Source of the DNA: Sedimenticola sp.
GTDB taxonomy: Bacteria; Pseudomonadota; Gammaproteobacteria; Chromatiales; Chromatiaceae
NCBI GenBank assembly: GCA_026992075.1
Contig: JALXAM010000038.1
Coordinates: 81,303-145,302 of the forward strand
Reading direction: 5' to 3'
Length of the DNA stretch: 64,000 nucleotides
Shown piece after piece: positions 7,977 through 16,199 of this stretch. The notes beneath the pieces were generated by a model. That model was not told where the DNA came from. It ran no database searches and was given only the letters and a program-made list of their open reading frames with translations. Made by a program: the position numbers and the translations under genes. Position 1 is the first letter of the stretch, and each line of letters opens with the position of its first letter.

Positions 7977-8033
7977 CTGACCGTTCTCCCAGGGGTGCTT
8001 CCCCACCCGGTCGATCAACGACCTTTCCTGAGA

Positions 8034-8130
8034 CCGGAAGGGGGTGTTCCAGAAAACGGCCGAGGCAGGATGCCGAGGCCGAGCCTACAGGGATGTATTC
8101 ACGGCGGTTTTCTGGAATACCCCCTTCCGG
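8034..8130. repeat. Type B element, copy B3
   Basis: The arms 8034-8057 and 8107-8130 (24 bp, one mismatch) flank a 49-nt core, 8058-8106. The core contains a GGC-AGGAT-GCC hairpin and CTACAGGGATGTATTCACGG. It lies upstream of hslV and of the divergent epimerase gene. The arms do not match those of any other copy. Confidence 0.85.
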
Positions 8131-8154
8131 CCGCCCCCGGATGAGCCGCTCAAG

Positions 8155-8301
8155 GGAAGGTCTGAAAAATTCAGACCTTCCGCCGGTACAGGGAAGTGCC
8201 GGCAAAATCGATCGCTGTAAGCGATTGATTTTGGAGCAAGCCGCAAACCGCGTTTGCGGCGTGGCGTGCTCTGATAAAGCCAGGGATGGCTTTTATCAGA
8301 G
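8155..8301. repeat. Type C hairpin cluster upstream of hslV
   Basis: Five hairpins stand in a row. They are 8155-8181 (12-bp perfect arms, loop AAA), 8182-8203 (GCCGGTAC-AGGGAA-GTGCCGGC), about 8204-8232 (AAAATCGATCGCTGTAAGCG and following), 8240-8260 (GCCGCAAA...TTTGCGGC), and 8269-8301, an arm ending AAAGCC before loop AGGGAT and GGCTTT. The order hairpin with A-rich loop, ACAGGGA, then GCTGTAAGCG recurs in weaker form at 21223-21300. With B3 it explains most of the 415 bp between the epimerase and hslV. Confidence 0.75.
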
Positions 8302-8391
8302 CTTCCCAAGGGATTCATTTTCCTGCTGGAGCCTTTCCCAGTTGAAGGATAGGTTAAAATTCCTCTCTTGTTATCTTTTCCGGAAGAACCA

Positions 8392-8934
8392 GTGGAACAG
8401 TTCAAGGGCACCACCATTCTCTCGGTGCGCCGCGGCGGCCGCGTGGTCATCGGCGGCGACGGCCAGGTCTCCATGGGCAACACCGTGATGAAGGGCAACG
8501 CGCGCAAGGTGCGGCGCCTCTACAAGGGGCAGGTGCTGGCCGGTTTCGCCGGCGCCACCGCCGACGCCTTCACCCTCTTCGAGCGCTTCGAGGGCAAGCT
8601 GGAGAAACACTCGGGCCACCTGGTGCGCGCTGCGGTGGAGCTGGCCAAGGACTGGCGCACCGACCGCATGCTGCGCCGCCTGGAGGCGCTGCTGTGCGTG
8701 GCCGACCGCGAGGCCTCGCTGATCCTTACCGGCAACGGCGACGTGGTGGAGCCCGAGCACGACCTCATGGCCATCGGCTCGGGCGGCCCCTACGCCCAGG
8801 CGGCGGCCATCGCGTTGCTGCAGAACACCGACCTTTCCGCCCGCGAGATCGTGGAGAAGGGGCTGGCCATCGCCGCCGACATCTGCGTCTACACCAACCA
8901 CAACCGCACCATCGAAGAGCTGGAGTGCGACTGA
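8392..8934 (+). CDS. hslV: ATP-dependent protease HslVU, peptidase subunit
   Basis: Threonine peptidase that forms a double hexamer capped by HslU and degrades misfolded and regulatory proteins in the cytoplasm. The GTG at 8392 was chosen: it gives MEQFKG before the catalytic Thr7-Thr8 ([10 protein letters not shown]), so a six-residue propeptide is removed to expose the N-terminal threonine, and GGAAGA lies just upstream. An in-frame ATG at 8368 would add eight atypical residues. The protein is 180 residues, close to the usual size, with [12 protein letters not shown] and [12 protein letters not shown] conserved. The stop overlaps the hslU ATG. Confidence 0.97.
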   Translation: MEQFKGTTILSVRRGGRVVIGGDGQVSMGNTVMKGNARKVRRLYKGQVLAGFAGATADAFTLFERFEGKLEKHSGHLVRAAVELAKDWRTDRMLRRLEALLCVADREASLILTGNGDVVEPEHDLMAIGSGGPYAQAAAIALLQNTDLSAREIVEKGLAIAADICVYTNHNRTIEELECD

Positions 8935-10271
8935 TGTCCGAGATCACCCCCCAGGAGATCGTCCGCGAGCTGGACAAGCATATCGTCGGCCAGGACCAGG
9001 CCAAGCGCGCGGTGGCCATCGCCCTGCGCAACCGCTGGCGCCGGACGCAGGTGGACCCCGAACTGCGCAACGAGATCACCCCCAAGAACATCCTCATGAT
9101 CGGCCCCACCGGCGTGGGCAAGACCGAGATCGCCCGCCGCCTGGCGCGGCTGGCCAACGCCCCCTTCATCAAGGTGGAGGCCACCAAGTTCACCGAGGTG
9201 GGCTACGTGGGACGCGAGGTGGACTCCATCATCCGCGACCTGGCCGACGCCGCGGTAAGCATGGTGCGCGAGCAGGAGCTGGCCAAGGTACAGGACGTGG
9301 CCGCCGCGGCGGCCGAGGAGCGGATCCTGGACATCCTGCTGCCGCCACCGCGCAGCGCCAGCGCTTGGGAGGAGGAGACCGCGCCGCCGGTGAGCTCGGC
9401 CACGCGGGAGAAGTTCCGCGAGCGGCTGCGCGCCGGTGAGCTGGACGACAAGGAGATCGAGGTGGACCTGGCCGAGCCCACCCTGGGGGTGGAGATCATG
9501 GCGCCGCCCGGCATGGAGGAGATGACCAGCCAGCTCCAGAGCCTGTTCCAGAACCTCTCCGGCGGGCGCAAGCGCAAGCGCAAGCTGCGCATCAAGGACG
9601 CCCTCAAGCTGATCCGCGAGGAGGAGGCGAGCAAGCGCATCAACCACGAGGATCTCAAGCTGCGCGCCCTGGAGATGGTGGAACAGCAGGGCATCGTCTT
9701 CATCGACGAGATCGACAAGGTCACCTCCAGCCACGAACGCCACGGCGCCGACGTCTCCCGCGAGGGGGTGCAGCGGGACCTGCTGCCGCTGGTGGAGGGC
9801 TGCACCGTCTCCACCAAGCACGGCATGGTGAAGACCGACCACATCCTCTTCATCGCCTCCGGCGCCTTCCACCTCTCCAAGCCCTCCGACCTGATCCCCG
9901 AACTCCAGGGCCGCCTGCCCATCCGCGTGGAGCTCGACGCCCTCACGGTGGAGGATTTCATCCGCATCCTCACCGAGCCCGACGCCTCCCTCACCGAGCA
10001 GTACCAGGCGCTGATGGCCACCGAGGGGGTGAAACTGGAGTTCACCGGGTCGGGCATCCGCCGCATCGCCGAGATCGCCTGGGAGGTGAACGAGCGCACC
10101 GAAAACATCGGCGCCCGGCGGCTGCACACGGTGATGGAACGGCTGCTGGAGGAGGTCTCCTTCCTGTCGCGGGAACTGGAGGGGCAGACGGTGGTGGTGG
10201 ACGACACCTATGTGGACAACCACATCGGCAACCTCTCCGAGGACGAGGATCTGAGCCGGTTCATCTTGTGA
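8934..10271 (+). CDS. hslU: ATP-dependent protease HslVU, ATPase subunit
   Basis: AAA+ unfoldase (ClpY) that binds, unfolds and threads substrates into HslV. 445 residues (family about 443). Visible are Walker A GPTGVGKT (57-64), pore loop GYVG (90-93), Walker B VFIDEIDK (255-262), the inserted I-domain (about 110-235) and the C-terminal end [13 protein letters not shown], whose last residues activate HslV. The ATG overlaps the hslV stop (TGATG), so the pair is coupled. I did not find a convincing heat-shock promoter upstream of hslV. Confidence 0.98.
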   Translation: MSEITPQEIVRELDKHIVGQDQAKRAVAIALRNRWRRTQVDPELRNEITPKNILMIGPTGVGKTEIARRLARLANAPFIKVEATKFTEVGYVGREVDSIIRDLADAAVSMVREQELAKVQDVAAAAAEERILDILLPPPRSASAWEEETAPPVSSATREKFRERLRAGELDDKEIEVDLAEPTLGVEIMAPPGMEEMTSQLQSLFQNLSGGRKRKRKLRIKDALKLIREEEASKRINHEDLKLRALEMVEQQGIVFIDEIDKVTSSHERHGADVSREGVQRDLLPLVEGCTVSTKHGMVKTDHILFIASGAFHLSKPSDLIPELQGRLPIRVELDALTVEDFIRILTEPDASLTEQYQALMATEGVKLEFTGSGIRRIAEIAWEVNERTENIGARRLHTVMERLLEEVSFLSRELEGQTVVVDDTYVDNHIGNLSEDEDLSRFIL

Positions 10272-10293
10272 GAGTCTCATCCTGGCAACCGTA

Positions 10294-10581
10294 ATGCGGT
10301 GTCACTCCATTCAGTTCAGCGGTCACGCCATCAGTCGAATGTTCGAGCGTGACCTTTTTCCCAAAGACGTCACGGCGGCCATCGAACGAGGAGAGGTCAT
10401 CGCGGAATATCCCGAGGATCATCCTTACCCCAGCTATTTGCTGCTAGGATTTGTCGAAGGAGAGCCACTCCACGTGGTCGTGGCCCGGGATGAGGCCGGT
10501 AGCCGTTGCTTCGTCGTGACTGTTTACCGCCCTGATCCCGAACTCTGGCAACCCGATTTCAAGACCAGGAAAAGAACATGA
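10294..10581 (+). CDS. DUF4258 protein, candidate RelE-like toxin
   Basis: A 95-residue protein with the DUF4258 pattern: FSGHAISRMFERDL near the start, then VTAAIERGEVIAEYPEDHPYP, a hydrophobic LLLGFVEG, LHVVVARD and VVTVYRPDPELW. Members of this family are usually next to a YgiT-type zinc-finger gene and are taken to be toxins of a type II toxin-antitoxin pair; ribonuclease activity is an inference from fold comparisons. It starts 22 bp after hslU and its stop overlaps the following gene by 4 bp, so it is expressed with its partner and perhaps by read-through from hslVU. Confidence 0.8.
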   Translation: MRCHSIQFSGHAISRMFERDLFPKDVTAAIERGEVIAEYPEDHPYPSYLLLGFVEGEPLHVVVARDEAGSRCFVVTVYRPDPELWQPDFKTRKRT

Positions 10582-10802
10582 ACTGCGTGATCTGCAAAAC
10601 CGGCCAGATCAGACCAGGACGGGCGACCATCACCTTGCAACGCGGTGACACCACCGTGGTGATCAAGGGAGTTCCCGCGGACGTATGTGACAACTGTGGT
10701 GAATACTATCTGGATGAAGAGATGACAGAACGAGTACTGTCGATGGCGAAAGAGGCGGCAGCACCCGGCGTGGAGGTGGAAATCCTGCGGTGGGCCGCCT
10801 GA
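10578..10802 (+). CDS. YgiT-type zinc-finger protein, candidate antitoxin
   Basis: A 74-residue protein with two CxxC knuckles, CVIC (3-6) and CDNC (37-40), spaced as in the N-terminal zinc domain of MqsA/YgiT. It ends without the helix-turn-helix domain that MqsA uses for DNA binding. The start overlaps the DUF4258 stop, the normal order for this pair (toxin first). I infer that it neutralises the DUF4258 product by direct binding; with no HTH, autoregulation would need another factor. Confidence 0.8.
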   Translation: MNCVICKTGQIRPGRATITLQRGDTTVVIKGVPADVCDNCGEYYLDEEMTERVLSMAKEAAAPGVEVEILRWAA

Positions 10803-10978
10803 CCCAAGCCCGGAAGGAAAGACTTTCTTCCAATAAGCAACGCCGTGTCTCATCCCTTTCCGCCCTCCTCTCCTCCCGGTTGCCGGAATAGGGGCAAACC
10901 GGACGATCTCTGACGCAAATGGCCAGCCGCCTTGGGGCATAATGGCGCCATCGCAACGTCATCCGAGGAAAGAGGAAG

Positions 10979-11347
10979 ATGTCCCATCCCATTCCCACCG
11001 AACTCAACCTCCACCGCCTCTCCAGGGTGCTGGAGATCACTTTCGACAATGGCGAGTCATTCAAGCTGCCCGCCGAGTACCTGCGCGCCTGGTCCCCTTC
11101 CGCCGAGGTGATGGGTCACGGCCCCGGGCAGCGCAAGGTGCCCATCGGCATCGAGAAGGTGAACATCGACCAGATCGAACCGGTGGGCAACTACGCCATC
11201 ACCATCCACTTCGACGACGGCCACAACACCGGAATCTACTCCTGGGAAACCCTGTATAATCTGGGGAAGAACTACGAGGAGCTGTGGAACCGGTATCTTG
11301 AGGAGCTGAAGGAGGCCGGCTATACCCGCAAGGATCCCGAGTCCTAG
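10979..11347 (+). CDS. DUF971 / gamma-butyrobetaine hydroxylase-like N-domain protein
   Basis: A 122-residue stand-alone DUF971 domain: LEITFDNGESFKLPAEYLR, WSPSAEVMGHGPGQ, then ITIHFDDGHNTGIYSWETL. The domain occurs at the N-terminus of gamma-butyrobetaine hydroxylase and in proteins linked to iron-sulfur metabolism; the stand-alone bacterial form has no settled role. Position between hslU and ubiE is common in gammaproteobacteria. The ATG is preceded by GAGGAAAGAGGAAG. A CATAAT box at 10938-10943 may be its own promoter, since 176 bp separate it from the toxin-antitoxin pair. Confidence 0.88.
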   Translation: MSHPIPTELNLHRLSRVLEITFDNGESFKLPAEYLRAWSPSAEVMGHGPGQRKVPIGIEKVNIDQIEPVGNYAITIHFDDGHNTGIYSWETLYNLGKNYEELWNRYLEELKEAGYTRKDPES

Positions 11348-11356
11348 GCTTGACCC

Positions 11357-11664
11357 GTAGGTCGGGCTTCAGCCCGACAGATTGGGTGCTTGGTTTCAAT
11401 CCATTCGGGGGGCCGGTGGGGACTCCTTCCTGGCGGGGACGCCGTGAATACATCCCTGTAGGCTTTGCGGCAGCTTTGTAGCTTCGCAATCCATGTTACG
11501 CTACAAAGTCCAGCCTCGCCATCCTTGGCGAGGCGTTCGCCAGCTGCGAAAATCCACTGGATTTTCGGTCTGGCTCACCCCTGCTGCCGAAACCCCGCCA
11601 GGAAGGAGTCCCCACCGGCCTTCAAGCTGTGTCACAAGGTTCGTCGGGCTGAAGCCCGACCTAC
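11357..11664. repeat. Type A repeat pair enclosing a type B element
   Basis: The left half at 11357-11379 (GTAGGTCGGGCTTCAGCCCG...) and the right half at 11643-11664 are perfect inverted counterparts over about 22 nt. They flank type B copy B4 (11411-11620). The block fills the 367 bp between the DUF971 gene and ubiE; no gene is seen in it. Confidence 0.85.
11411..11620. repeat. Type B element, copy B4, with an extra hairpin block inside its core
   Basis: The arms 11411-11438 and 11593-11620 are perfect 28-bp inverted repeats. The core is 154 nt, not 52. Its start (ACGCCGTGAATACATCCCTG at 11439) and end (CTGCTGCCGAAA before 11593) match the B1 core read in reverse, interrupted after GCGGCAGC by about 100 nt. 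The insert contains a TTTGTAGC...GCTACAAA hairpin, GCCTCGCC-ATCCTT-GGCGAGGC (11512-11533) and CGAAAATCC-ACT-GGATTTTCG. Confidence 0.8.
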
Positions 11665-11714
11665 AGGTATCGGGTTTTCCGTAATTGGGGGTGAACCCCA
11701 CAAACGAGGTCGAC

Positions 11715-12467
11715 ATGAACCACGCAAGCGAAGAGACCCATTTCGGCTTCCGCAAGGTGGCGAAGGAGGAGAAGGCCACCCTGGTGAAGGGAGTGTTCGA
11801 CTCCGTGGCCTCGCGCTACGACCTGATGAACGACCTCATGTCCTTCGGCATCCACCGCCTCTGGAAGCGCTTCGCGGTGGAACTGGCCGGCGTGCGCGGG
11901 GGACAGAAGGTACTAGACCTTGCCGCCGGCACCGGCGACCTGGCGGAACGCTTCGCCGGCCTGGTGGGCCCCGAGGGGCTGGTGCTGATGACCGACATCA
12001 ACGCCAGCATGCTGCGCACCGGGCGCGATCGCATGCTCGACCACGGCCGCGCCGGCAACGTCCAATACGCCCAGGTCAACGCCGAGCAGCTCCCCTTTCC
12101 CGACAACACCTTCGACTGCATCACCATCGGCTTCGGCCTGCGCAATGTCACCGACAAGCAGAAGGCGCTCGAAGCCATGTATACCGCCCTCAAGCCCGGC
12201 GGGCGCGCGCTGGTGCTGGAATTCTCCCACCCGGTGAGCAAGCCGCTTCAGAAGGTCTACGATCTCTACTCCTTCACCCTGTTGCCAAAGATGGGCAAAC
12301 TGGTGGTGAACGACGAAGAGAGCTACCGCTACCTGGCCGAGTCCATCCGCGTCCATCCCGACCAGGAGACCCTCAAGGAGATGATGGAACAGGCCGGCTT
12401 CGAGCGCTGCGACTACCACAACCTCACCGGCGGAGTGGTGGCCATCCACCGGGGCTTCAAGTTCTGA
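11715..12467 (+). CDS. ubiE: Ubiquinone/menaquinone biosynthesis C-methyltransferase
   Basis: SAM-dependent C-methyltransferase that methylates the benzoquinol ring in ubiquinone synthesis (and demethylmenaquinol where present). 250 residues from the ATG at 11715, matching the E. coli 251; a TTG at 11685 would add ten unlikely residues, and GAGGT precedes the ATG. Motif [11 protein letters not shown] is at 67-76. The UbiE signatures [20 protein letters not shown] and [13 protein letters not shown] are present, as is the end [10 protein letters not shown]. Followed by ubiJ and ubiB, with which it acts at the membrane-associated ubiquinone complex. Confidence 0.97.
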   Translation: MNHASEETHFGFRKVAKEEKATLVKGVFDSVASRYDLMNDLMSFGIHRLWKRFAVELAGVRGGQKVLDLAAGTGDLAERFAGLVGPEGLVLMTDINASMLRTGRDRMLDHGRAGNVQYAQVNAEQLPFPDNTFDCITIGFGLRNVTDKQKALEAMYTALKPGGRALVLEFSHPVSKPLQKVYDLYSFTLLPKMGKLVVNDEESYRYLAESIRVHPDQETLKEMMEQAGFERCDYHNLTGGVVAIHRGFKF

Positions 12468-12505
12468 GAGGCTGCCATGAGAACACCCGAAAGCATCGCC
12501 AAGGG

Positions 12506-12604
12506 CCGTCCGGGAGGCTTCGACGGGACGTCGGAGGCCATGGAGGGCCGACGCGAGCTTACGAGGAGGTACTTGCAGCGTTCCCGTCGAAGCCTCCCGG
12601 ACGG
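12506..12604. repeat. Type B element, copy B5 (diverged core)
   Basis: The arms 12506-12528 and 12582-12604 are 23 bp and perfect. The 53-nt core 12529-12581 carries a diverged form of the family string, GCTTACGAGGAGGTACTTGC, still ending in AGCGT. It lies between ubiE and ubiJ. Confidence 0.75.
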
Positions 12605-12639
12605 TCCGTTCCGACGGCCCATGAACAATCGAGGGACCC

Positions 12640-13266
12640 ATGAGCACTCGTGACCTCGCCCTCGCCTCCCTGGAGAAAGCGGTCAACGCCCTGCTGGCTC
12701 TCGACCCAGTGGCCATGGAGCGCCTGGCCCGCCACCACGGCCGGGTGATCGGAATCCACCTGCGCGGCCTGGAGATCACCCTCTACTTCGTTCCCGACGA
12801 AAAGGGCCACCTGCAGCTGCTGGGAGACATCGAGGGCGAACCCGACGCGCTCATCAGCGGCTCGCCGCTGGACCTGATGCGCTCCGGCGGCTCCGAGGAG
12901 GGCAGCCGCCAGCTTTTCGCCGGCCGCGTCACCCTGAACGGCGACACCGCCCTGGCTCACGATTTCAGCGCAATCCTGGCGGACCTCGACATCGACTGGG
13001 AAGAGCAGTTGTCGAAGTTCACCGGCGACCTGGTGGCCCACGAGCTGGGCAGCGCCGTCCGCCACCTCAAACACTACACCGAGGAGACCGGCGACCGCCT
13101 GGCCCGCGACCTGGGCGAATATCTCACCGAGGAGGCGCGCCTCCTGCCCACCCGCGCCGAGGTGGAAGAATTCATCGAGCAGGTGGACGAACTGCGCGAC
13201 GATGCCGAGCGGCTGGAGGCGCGGGTGAAGCTGCTGGAACGGAAACTGGGGAAAACGGCCGAATGA
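12640..13266 (+). CDS. ubiJ: Ubiquinone biosynthesis accessory factor (SCP2 domain)
   Basis: Lipid-binding scaffold of the soluble Ubi complex, thought to hold hydrophobic ubiquinone intermediates. 208 residues, close to E. coli UbiJ (201). An SCP2-like domain spans about 20-110 (hydrophobic strands, [12 protein letters not shown]), followed by a charged helical tail at about 150-205 ([20 protein letters not shown]) likely to form a coiled coil. It lies between ubiE and ubiB as in E. coli; its stop overlaps the ubiB ATG by 4 bp. Confidence 0.93.
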   Translation: MSTRDLALASLEKAVNALLALDPVAMERLARHHGRVIGIHLRGLEITLYFVPDEKGHLQLLGDIEGEPDALISGSPLDLMRSGGSEEGSRQLFAGRVTLNGDTALAHDFSAILADLDIDWEEQLSKFTGDLVAHELGSAVRHLKHYTEETGDRLARDLGEYLTEEARLLPTRAEVEEFIEQVDELRDDAERLEARVKLLERKLGKTAE

Positions 13267-14915
13267 TCCCCCTGCGCCAGGGGCTGCGGGTGGCCCACAT
13301 CACCTGGGTGCTGCTGCGCAACGGGCTGGACGAGTTCATCCTCGCCGCCCACCTCTTCCGCCCCATCCGCTTCTTCCGTTTCCTCTCTCCCTTCTACTGG
13401 CTGCAGCGCGGCCAGCGTCCCGGCTACGGGGTGCGCATCCGCCGTACCCTGGAGGAACTGGGCCCCATCTGGGTCAAGTTCGGCCAGATTCTCTCCACTC
13501 GCCGCGACCTGCTGCCCGACGAGATCGCCGAGGAGCTGGTCAAGCTCCAGGACCAGGTGCCCCCCTTTCCCGGCAGCGAGGCGCGCCGCATCATCGAAAC
13601 GGCCCTGGGCGATCAGGTGAGTCACCTCTTCGCCCGCTTCGACGAACAGCCGTTGGCGTCGGCCTCCATCGCCCAGGTGCACGCCGCCACCCTCCACGAC
13701 GGCACCGAGGTGATCGTCAAGGTGGTGCGCCCCGGCATCGAAAAGGCCATCCGGCGCGACATCGAGCTGATGTACACCCTGGCGCGGCTGGCGGTGCGCT
13801 ATTCCAAGGAGGCGCGCCGGCTGCGGCTGGTGGAGGTGGTGCAGGAGTACGAGAAGACCATCTTCGACGAGCTGGACCTGCTGCGCGAGGCGGCCAACGC
13901 CTCCCAGTTGCGACGCAACTGGCTCGACAGCGAGATGCTCTACATTCCCGAGGTCTACTGGGACTACTGCCGCCGCGAGGTGCTGGTGATGGAACGGGTC
14001 TACGGCACCCCGGTGGACCAGGTGGAGGAACTCAAGCGGCAGGGCATCTCTATGGCGCTGCTGGGCGAGCGTGGTGTGGAGATCTTCTTCACCCAGGTGT
14101 TCCGGGACAACTTCTTCCACGCCGACATGCACCCCGGCAACATCTTCGTGGCGCCCGACGGCCGCTACATCAGCGTCGATTTCGGCATCATGGGCACCCT
14201 CACGCGGGAGGACCAACGCTATCTGGCCGAGAACCTGCTCGCCTTCTTCCACCGCGACTACCGGCGGGTGGCCGAGCTGCACGTGGAGTCGGGCTGGGTG
14301 CCGCCTGGCACCCGGGTGGAGGAGTTCGAGGCGGCCATCCGAACCGTGAGCGAGCCCATCTGGGAGAAACCCATCGCCGAGATCTCCTTCGGTCACTTCC
14401 TGCTGCGCCTGTTCCAGACCGCGCGCCGCTTCGACATGGAGGTGCAGCCCCAGCTGGTGCTGCTGCAGAAGACCCTGCTCAACATCGAAGGACTGGGGCG
14501 GATGCTTTACCCCGAGCTGGACCTGTGGGCCACCGCCAAGCCCTTCATGGAACGCTGGCTGAGCGAACAGGTGGGACCCAGGGCCTTCCTGCGCCGGGTG
14601 AAGGAGAGTGCGCCACAGCTCTCGGAAGAGCTGCCCGAGGTGCCTCATCTGGCTTACAAAGTGCTCAGCCAGGCCACGGAGGGAAAGCTCACCTTCAACT
14701 GGAAATCGCGTGAGCTGCGTTTGCTGCGCCGTGATATGAAGCAGGAACAACAGCGCACTCGGATGGTGGTGGCTGGCGGCGCCCTGCTGCTCGGTGGCAT
14801 CCTACTGGGGGGCTTGGGCTCGCCGCTACTGCCCGCTACCCTGCTCCCCTGGGCCAGTGGCACACTGGGGCTGGCGGGCCTGGTGATGGCCGGACGCGGA
14901 CTGGTCCGGCATTGA
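13263..14915 (+). CDS. ubiB: UbiB, ADCK-family atypical kinase/ATPase for ubiquinone synthesis
   Basis: Membrane-anchored atypical kinase-like ATPase needed for ubiquinone synthesis. 550 residues (E. coli 546). The family KxGQ motif is at Lys72-Phe-Gly-Gln75 ([13 protein letters not shown]). The ATP-binding lysine lies in VIVKVVRPG, the catalytic-loop equivalent is [10 protein letters not shown], and the metal site is VDFGIMG. Two hydrophobic segments at about 500-545 form the C-terminal membrane anchor. Final gene of the ubiEJB group; convergent with the next gene 21 bp away. Confidence 0.97.
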   Translation: MIPLRQGLRVAHITWVLLRNGLDEFILAAHLFRPIRFFRFLSPFYWLQRGQRPGYGVRIRRTLEELGPIWVKFGQILSTRRDLLPDEIAEELVKLQDQVPPFPGSEARRIIETALGDQVSHLFARFDEQPLASASIAQVHAATLHDGTEVIVKVVRPGIEKAIRRDIELMYTLARLAVRYSKEARRLRLVEVVQEYEKTIFDELDLLREAANASQLRRNWLDSEMLYIPEVYWDYCRREVLVMERVYGTPVDQVEELKRQGISMALLGERGVEIFFTQVFRDNFFHADMHPGNIFVAPDGRYISVDFGIMGTLTREDQRYLAENLLAFFHRDYRRVAELHVESGWVPPGTRVEEFEAAIRTVSEPIWEKPIAEISFGHFLLRLFQTARRFDMEVQPQLVLLQKTLLNIEGLGRMLYPELDLWATAKPFMERWLSEQVGPRAFLRRVKESAPQLSEELPEVPHLAYKVLSQATEGKLTFNWKSRELRLLRRDMKQEQQRTRMVVAGGALLLGGILLGGLGSPLLPATLLPWASGTLGLAGLVMAGRGLVRH

Positions 14916-14936
14916 TCCACCTCGCCAGTTTCCGAG

Positions 14937-16199
14937 TCAAAACTTCTTCTCGGCGGCCACCGTCTGCAGCAAGTAGACCTCGGCCCGCTCCAGTTGGTCC
15001 AGTGAGAGGTAGGCCAGGAATTCGCCTCCCCGGATGTGCTGACGTAAAACCGCCTGCCCGTCCCTCACCTCCACCAGCACGCCGCTGCGTACGGGATCCC
15101 CCCGCTCCTGCAGCCGGGCGCGATGCCCCAGGTAGCGGGACAATTCAGAAGGGTTCACCACCCGGTAGCCCCAGCGCTTCTGCAGCCGCCGCAGGCGCGG
15201 TGCCCGCGCAGCTACCGGCGACCTCTTCCCCTGGCTAGCGCTTGCCAACTGCAAAGCGACCCCTTCCATGAGCCGACCATTCACCAGCAACTCCATCCCA
15301 AGCTTCTGCCGCAGCTGGTCCGGAGGCACAAAGGGCAGAAACGCCAGGCTGAGGGGTACCGGTGGCGTCAGGTTCAGCTCCAGCGAACCCCAGCTCCGTA
15401 CATACTGGTACAACGCCTCTTCCAGCTCGTCGTTCACCAGCACACCCGCTTTGCCCAGCTCCGCCAACACCCGTTCTGCCAACTGGTCCCCGAAAGCGGC
15501 CGGGGTGAGCTGACGTCTGGCGGCGCAGTGGCGAAGCAGGCGACGCCCAAAGGCCGGCTCGATCTCCACACGCAGCCCCAGCTCCGCCAATAGCGCAGTG
15601 GCCAACTCACCACTACGGAACCCCTGGTCAGTAACGTTCTGCAACCGTAACCGCAGGCGGGTATGTTCGATCTCCCCCAGATCCAGTGTCAGGCTACCCT
15701 GCAAGCGAGCCTCGGCTGGCCGGTAGCCGTACTCCCCCCGGATACTCCAGGGCAGCTCCCGAAAGCCCATCTCGCGCAACAATCCGAGGGAAAGACCCTG
15801 TTCCAGCTCACAGCCGTCTTCTCCGGCGTGGACCGGGCCCGCCAAGGGCAGCCGAGCTCCGCTGAAACGATAGGAAAGGTGTCGGGGTGGACCAAATCCG
15901 GTGATGGGGTTGTTGCGCAGGAGGTAGGCCGGCACCGAAGGACCCTGCAACTCGATTCTCCCCATGGCCACCGGCGCCGGGAGGGCGGACAGCACCAAGC
16001 GGGCATCCTCGATCTCCACCCTGCCGAGCAGCGAGGTGCGCAGGTCACCGTACTCGAAAACCGCGCCGGATGGCAGCTGGTGGGAGAGGTCGTTCAGCAG
16101 CCCCCGCATGTAGAAATGGAAGCCCCAGTGAGCCGCCACTCCGACAAAGAGAGGCAGCCCCAGGATCCACAGCCAACGCCTCCTGCGCAGTCTCATCAT
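14937..16199 (-). CDS. Membrane-anchored protein of unknown function
   Basis: 420 residues, not recognised with confidence. A basic N-terminus (MMRLRRRRW) is followed by one hydrophobic helix at about 10-28, so the rest should lie in the periplasm. The body is rich in alternating beta-type stretches (FEYGDLRTSLLGRVEIEDARL, RLQGSLTLDLGEIEHTRLRL) and has two Cys. It ends without further membrane segments. The layout recalls DUF945/AsmA-like periplasmic proteins, but I see no diagnostic motif. Its start overlaps the stop of the upstream DJ-1 gene by 4 bp, so they are probably cotranscribed. Confidence 0.7.
   Translation of the reverse strand: MMRLRRRRWLWILGLPLFVGVAAHWGFHFYMRGLLNDLSHQLPSGAVFEYGDLRTSLLGRVEIEDARLVLSALPAPVAMGRIELQGPSVPAYLLRNNPITGFGPPRHLSYRFSGARLPLAGPVHAGEDGCELEQGLSLGLLREMGFRELPWSIRGEYGYRPAEARLQGSLTLDLGEIEHTRLRLRLQNVTDQGFRSGELATALLAELGLRVEIEPAFGRRLLRHCAARRQLTPAAFGDQLAERVLAELGKAGVLVNDELEEALYQYVRSWGSLELNLTPPVPLSLAFLPFVPPDQLRQKLGMELLVNGRLMEGVALQLASASQGKRSPVAARAPRLRRLQKRWGYRVVNPSELSRYLGHRARLQERGDPVRSGVLVEVRDGQAVLRQHIRGGEFLAYLSLDQLERAEVYLLQTVAAEKKF

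Noticed and set aside
8342..8360. TTGAAG...TTAAAAT before hslV as a sigma-32 heat-shock promoter
   Set aside because: Spacing and the -10 half do not match CTTGAAA-N13-CCCCATNT; left unassigned.
11465..12643. 392-codon plus-strand frame starting in the repeat and running over ubiE
   Set aside because: Different frame from ubiE with Arg/Pro/Gly-rich shadow composition; its start lies in a type B element.
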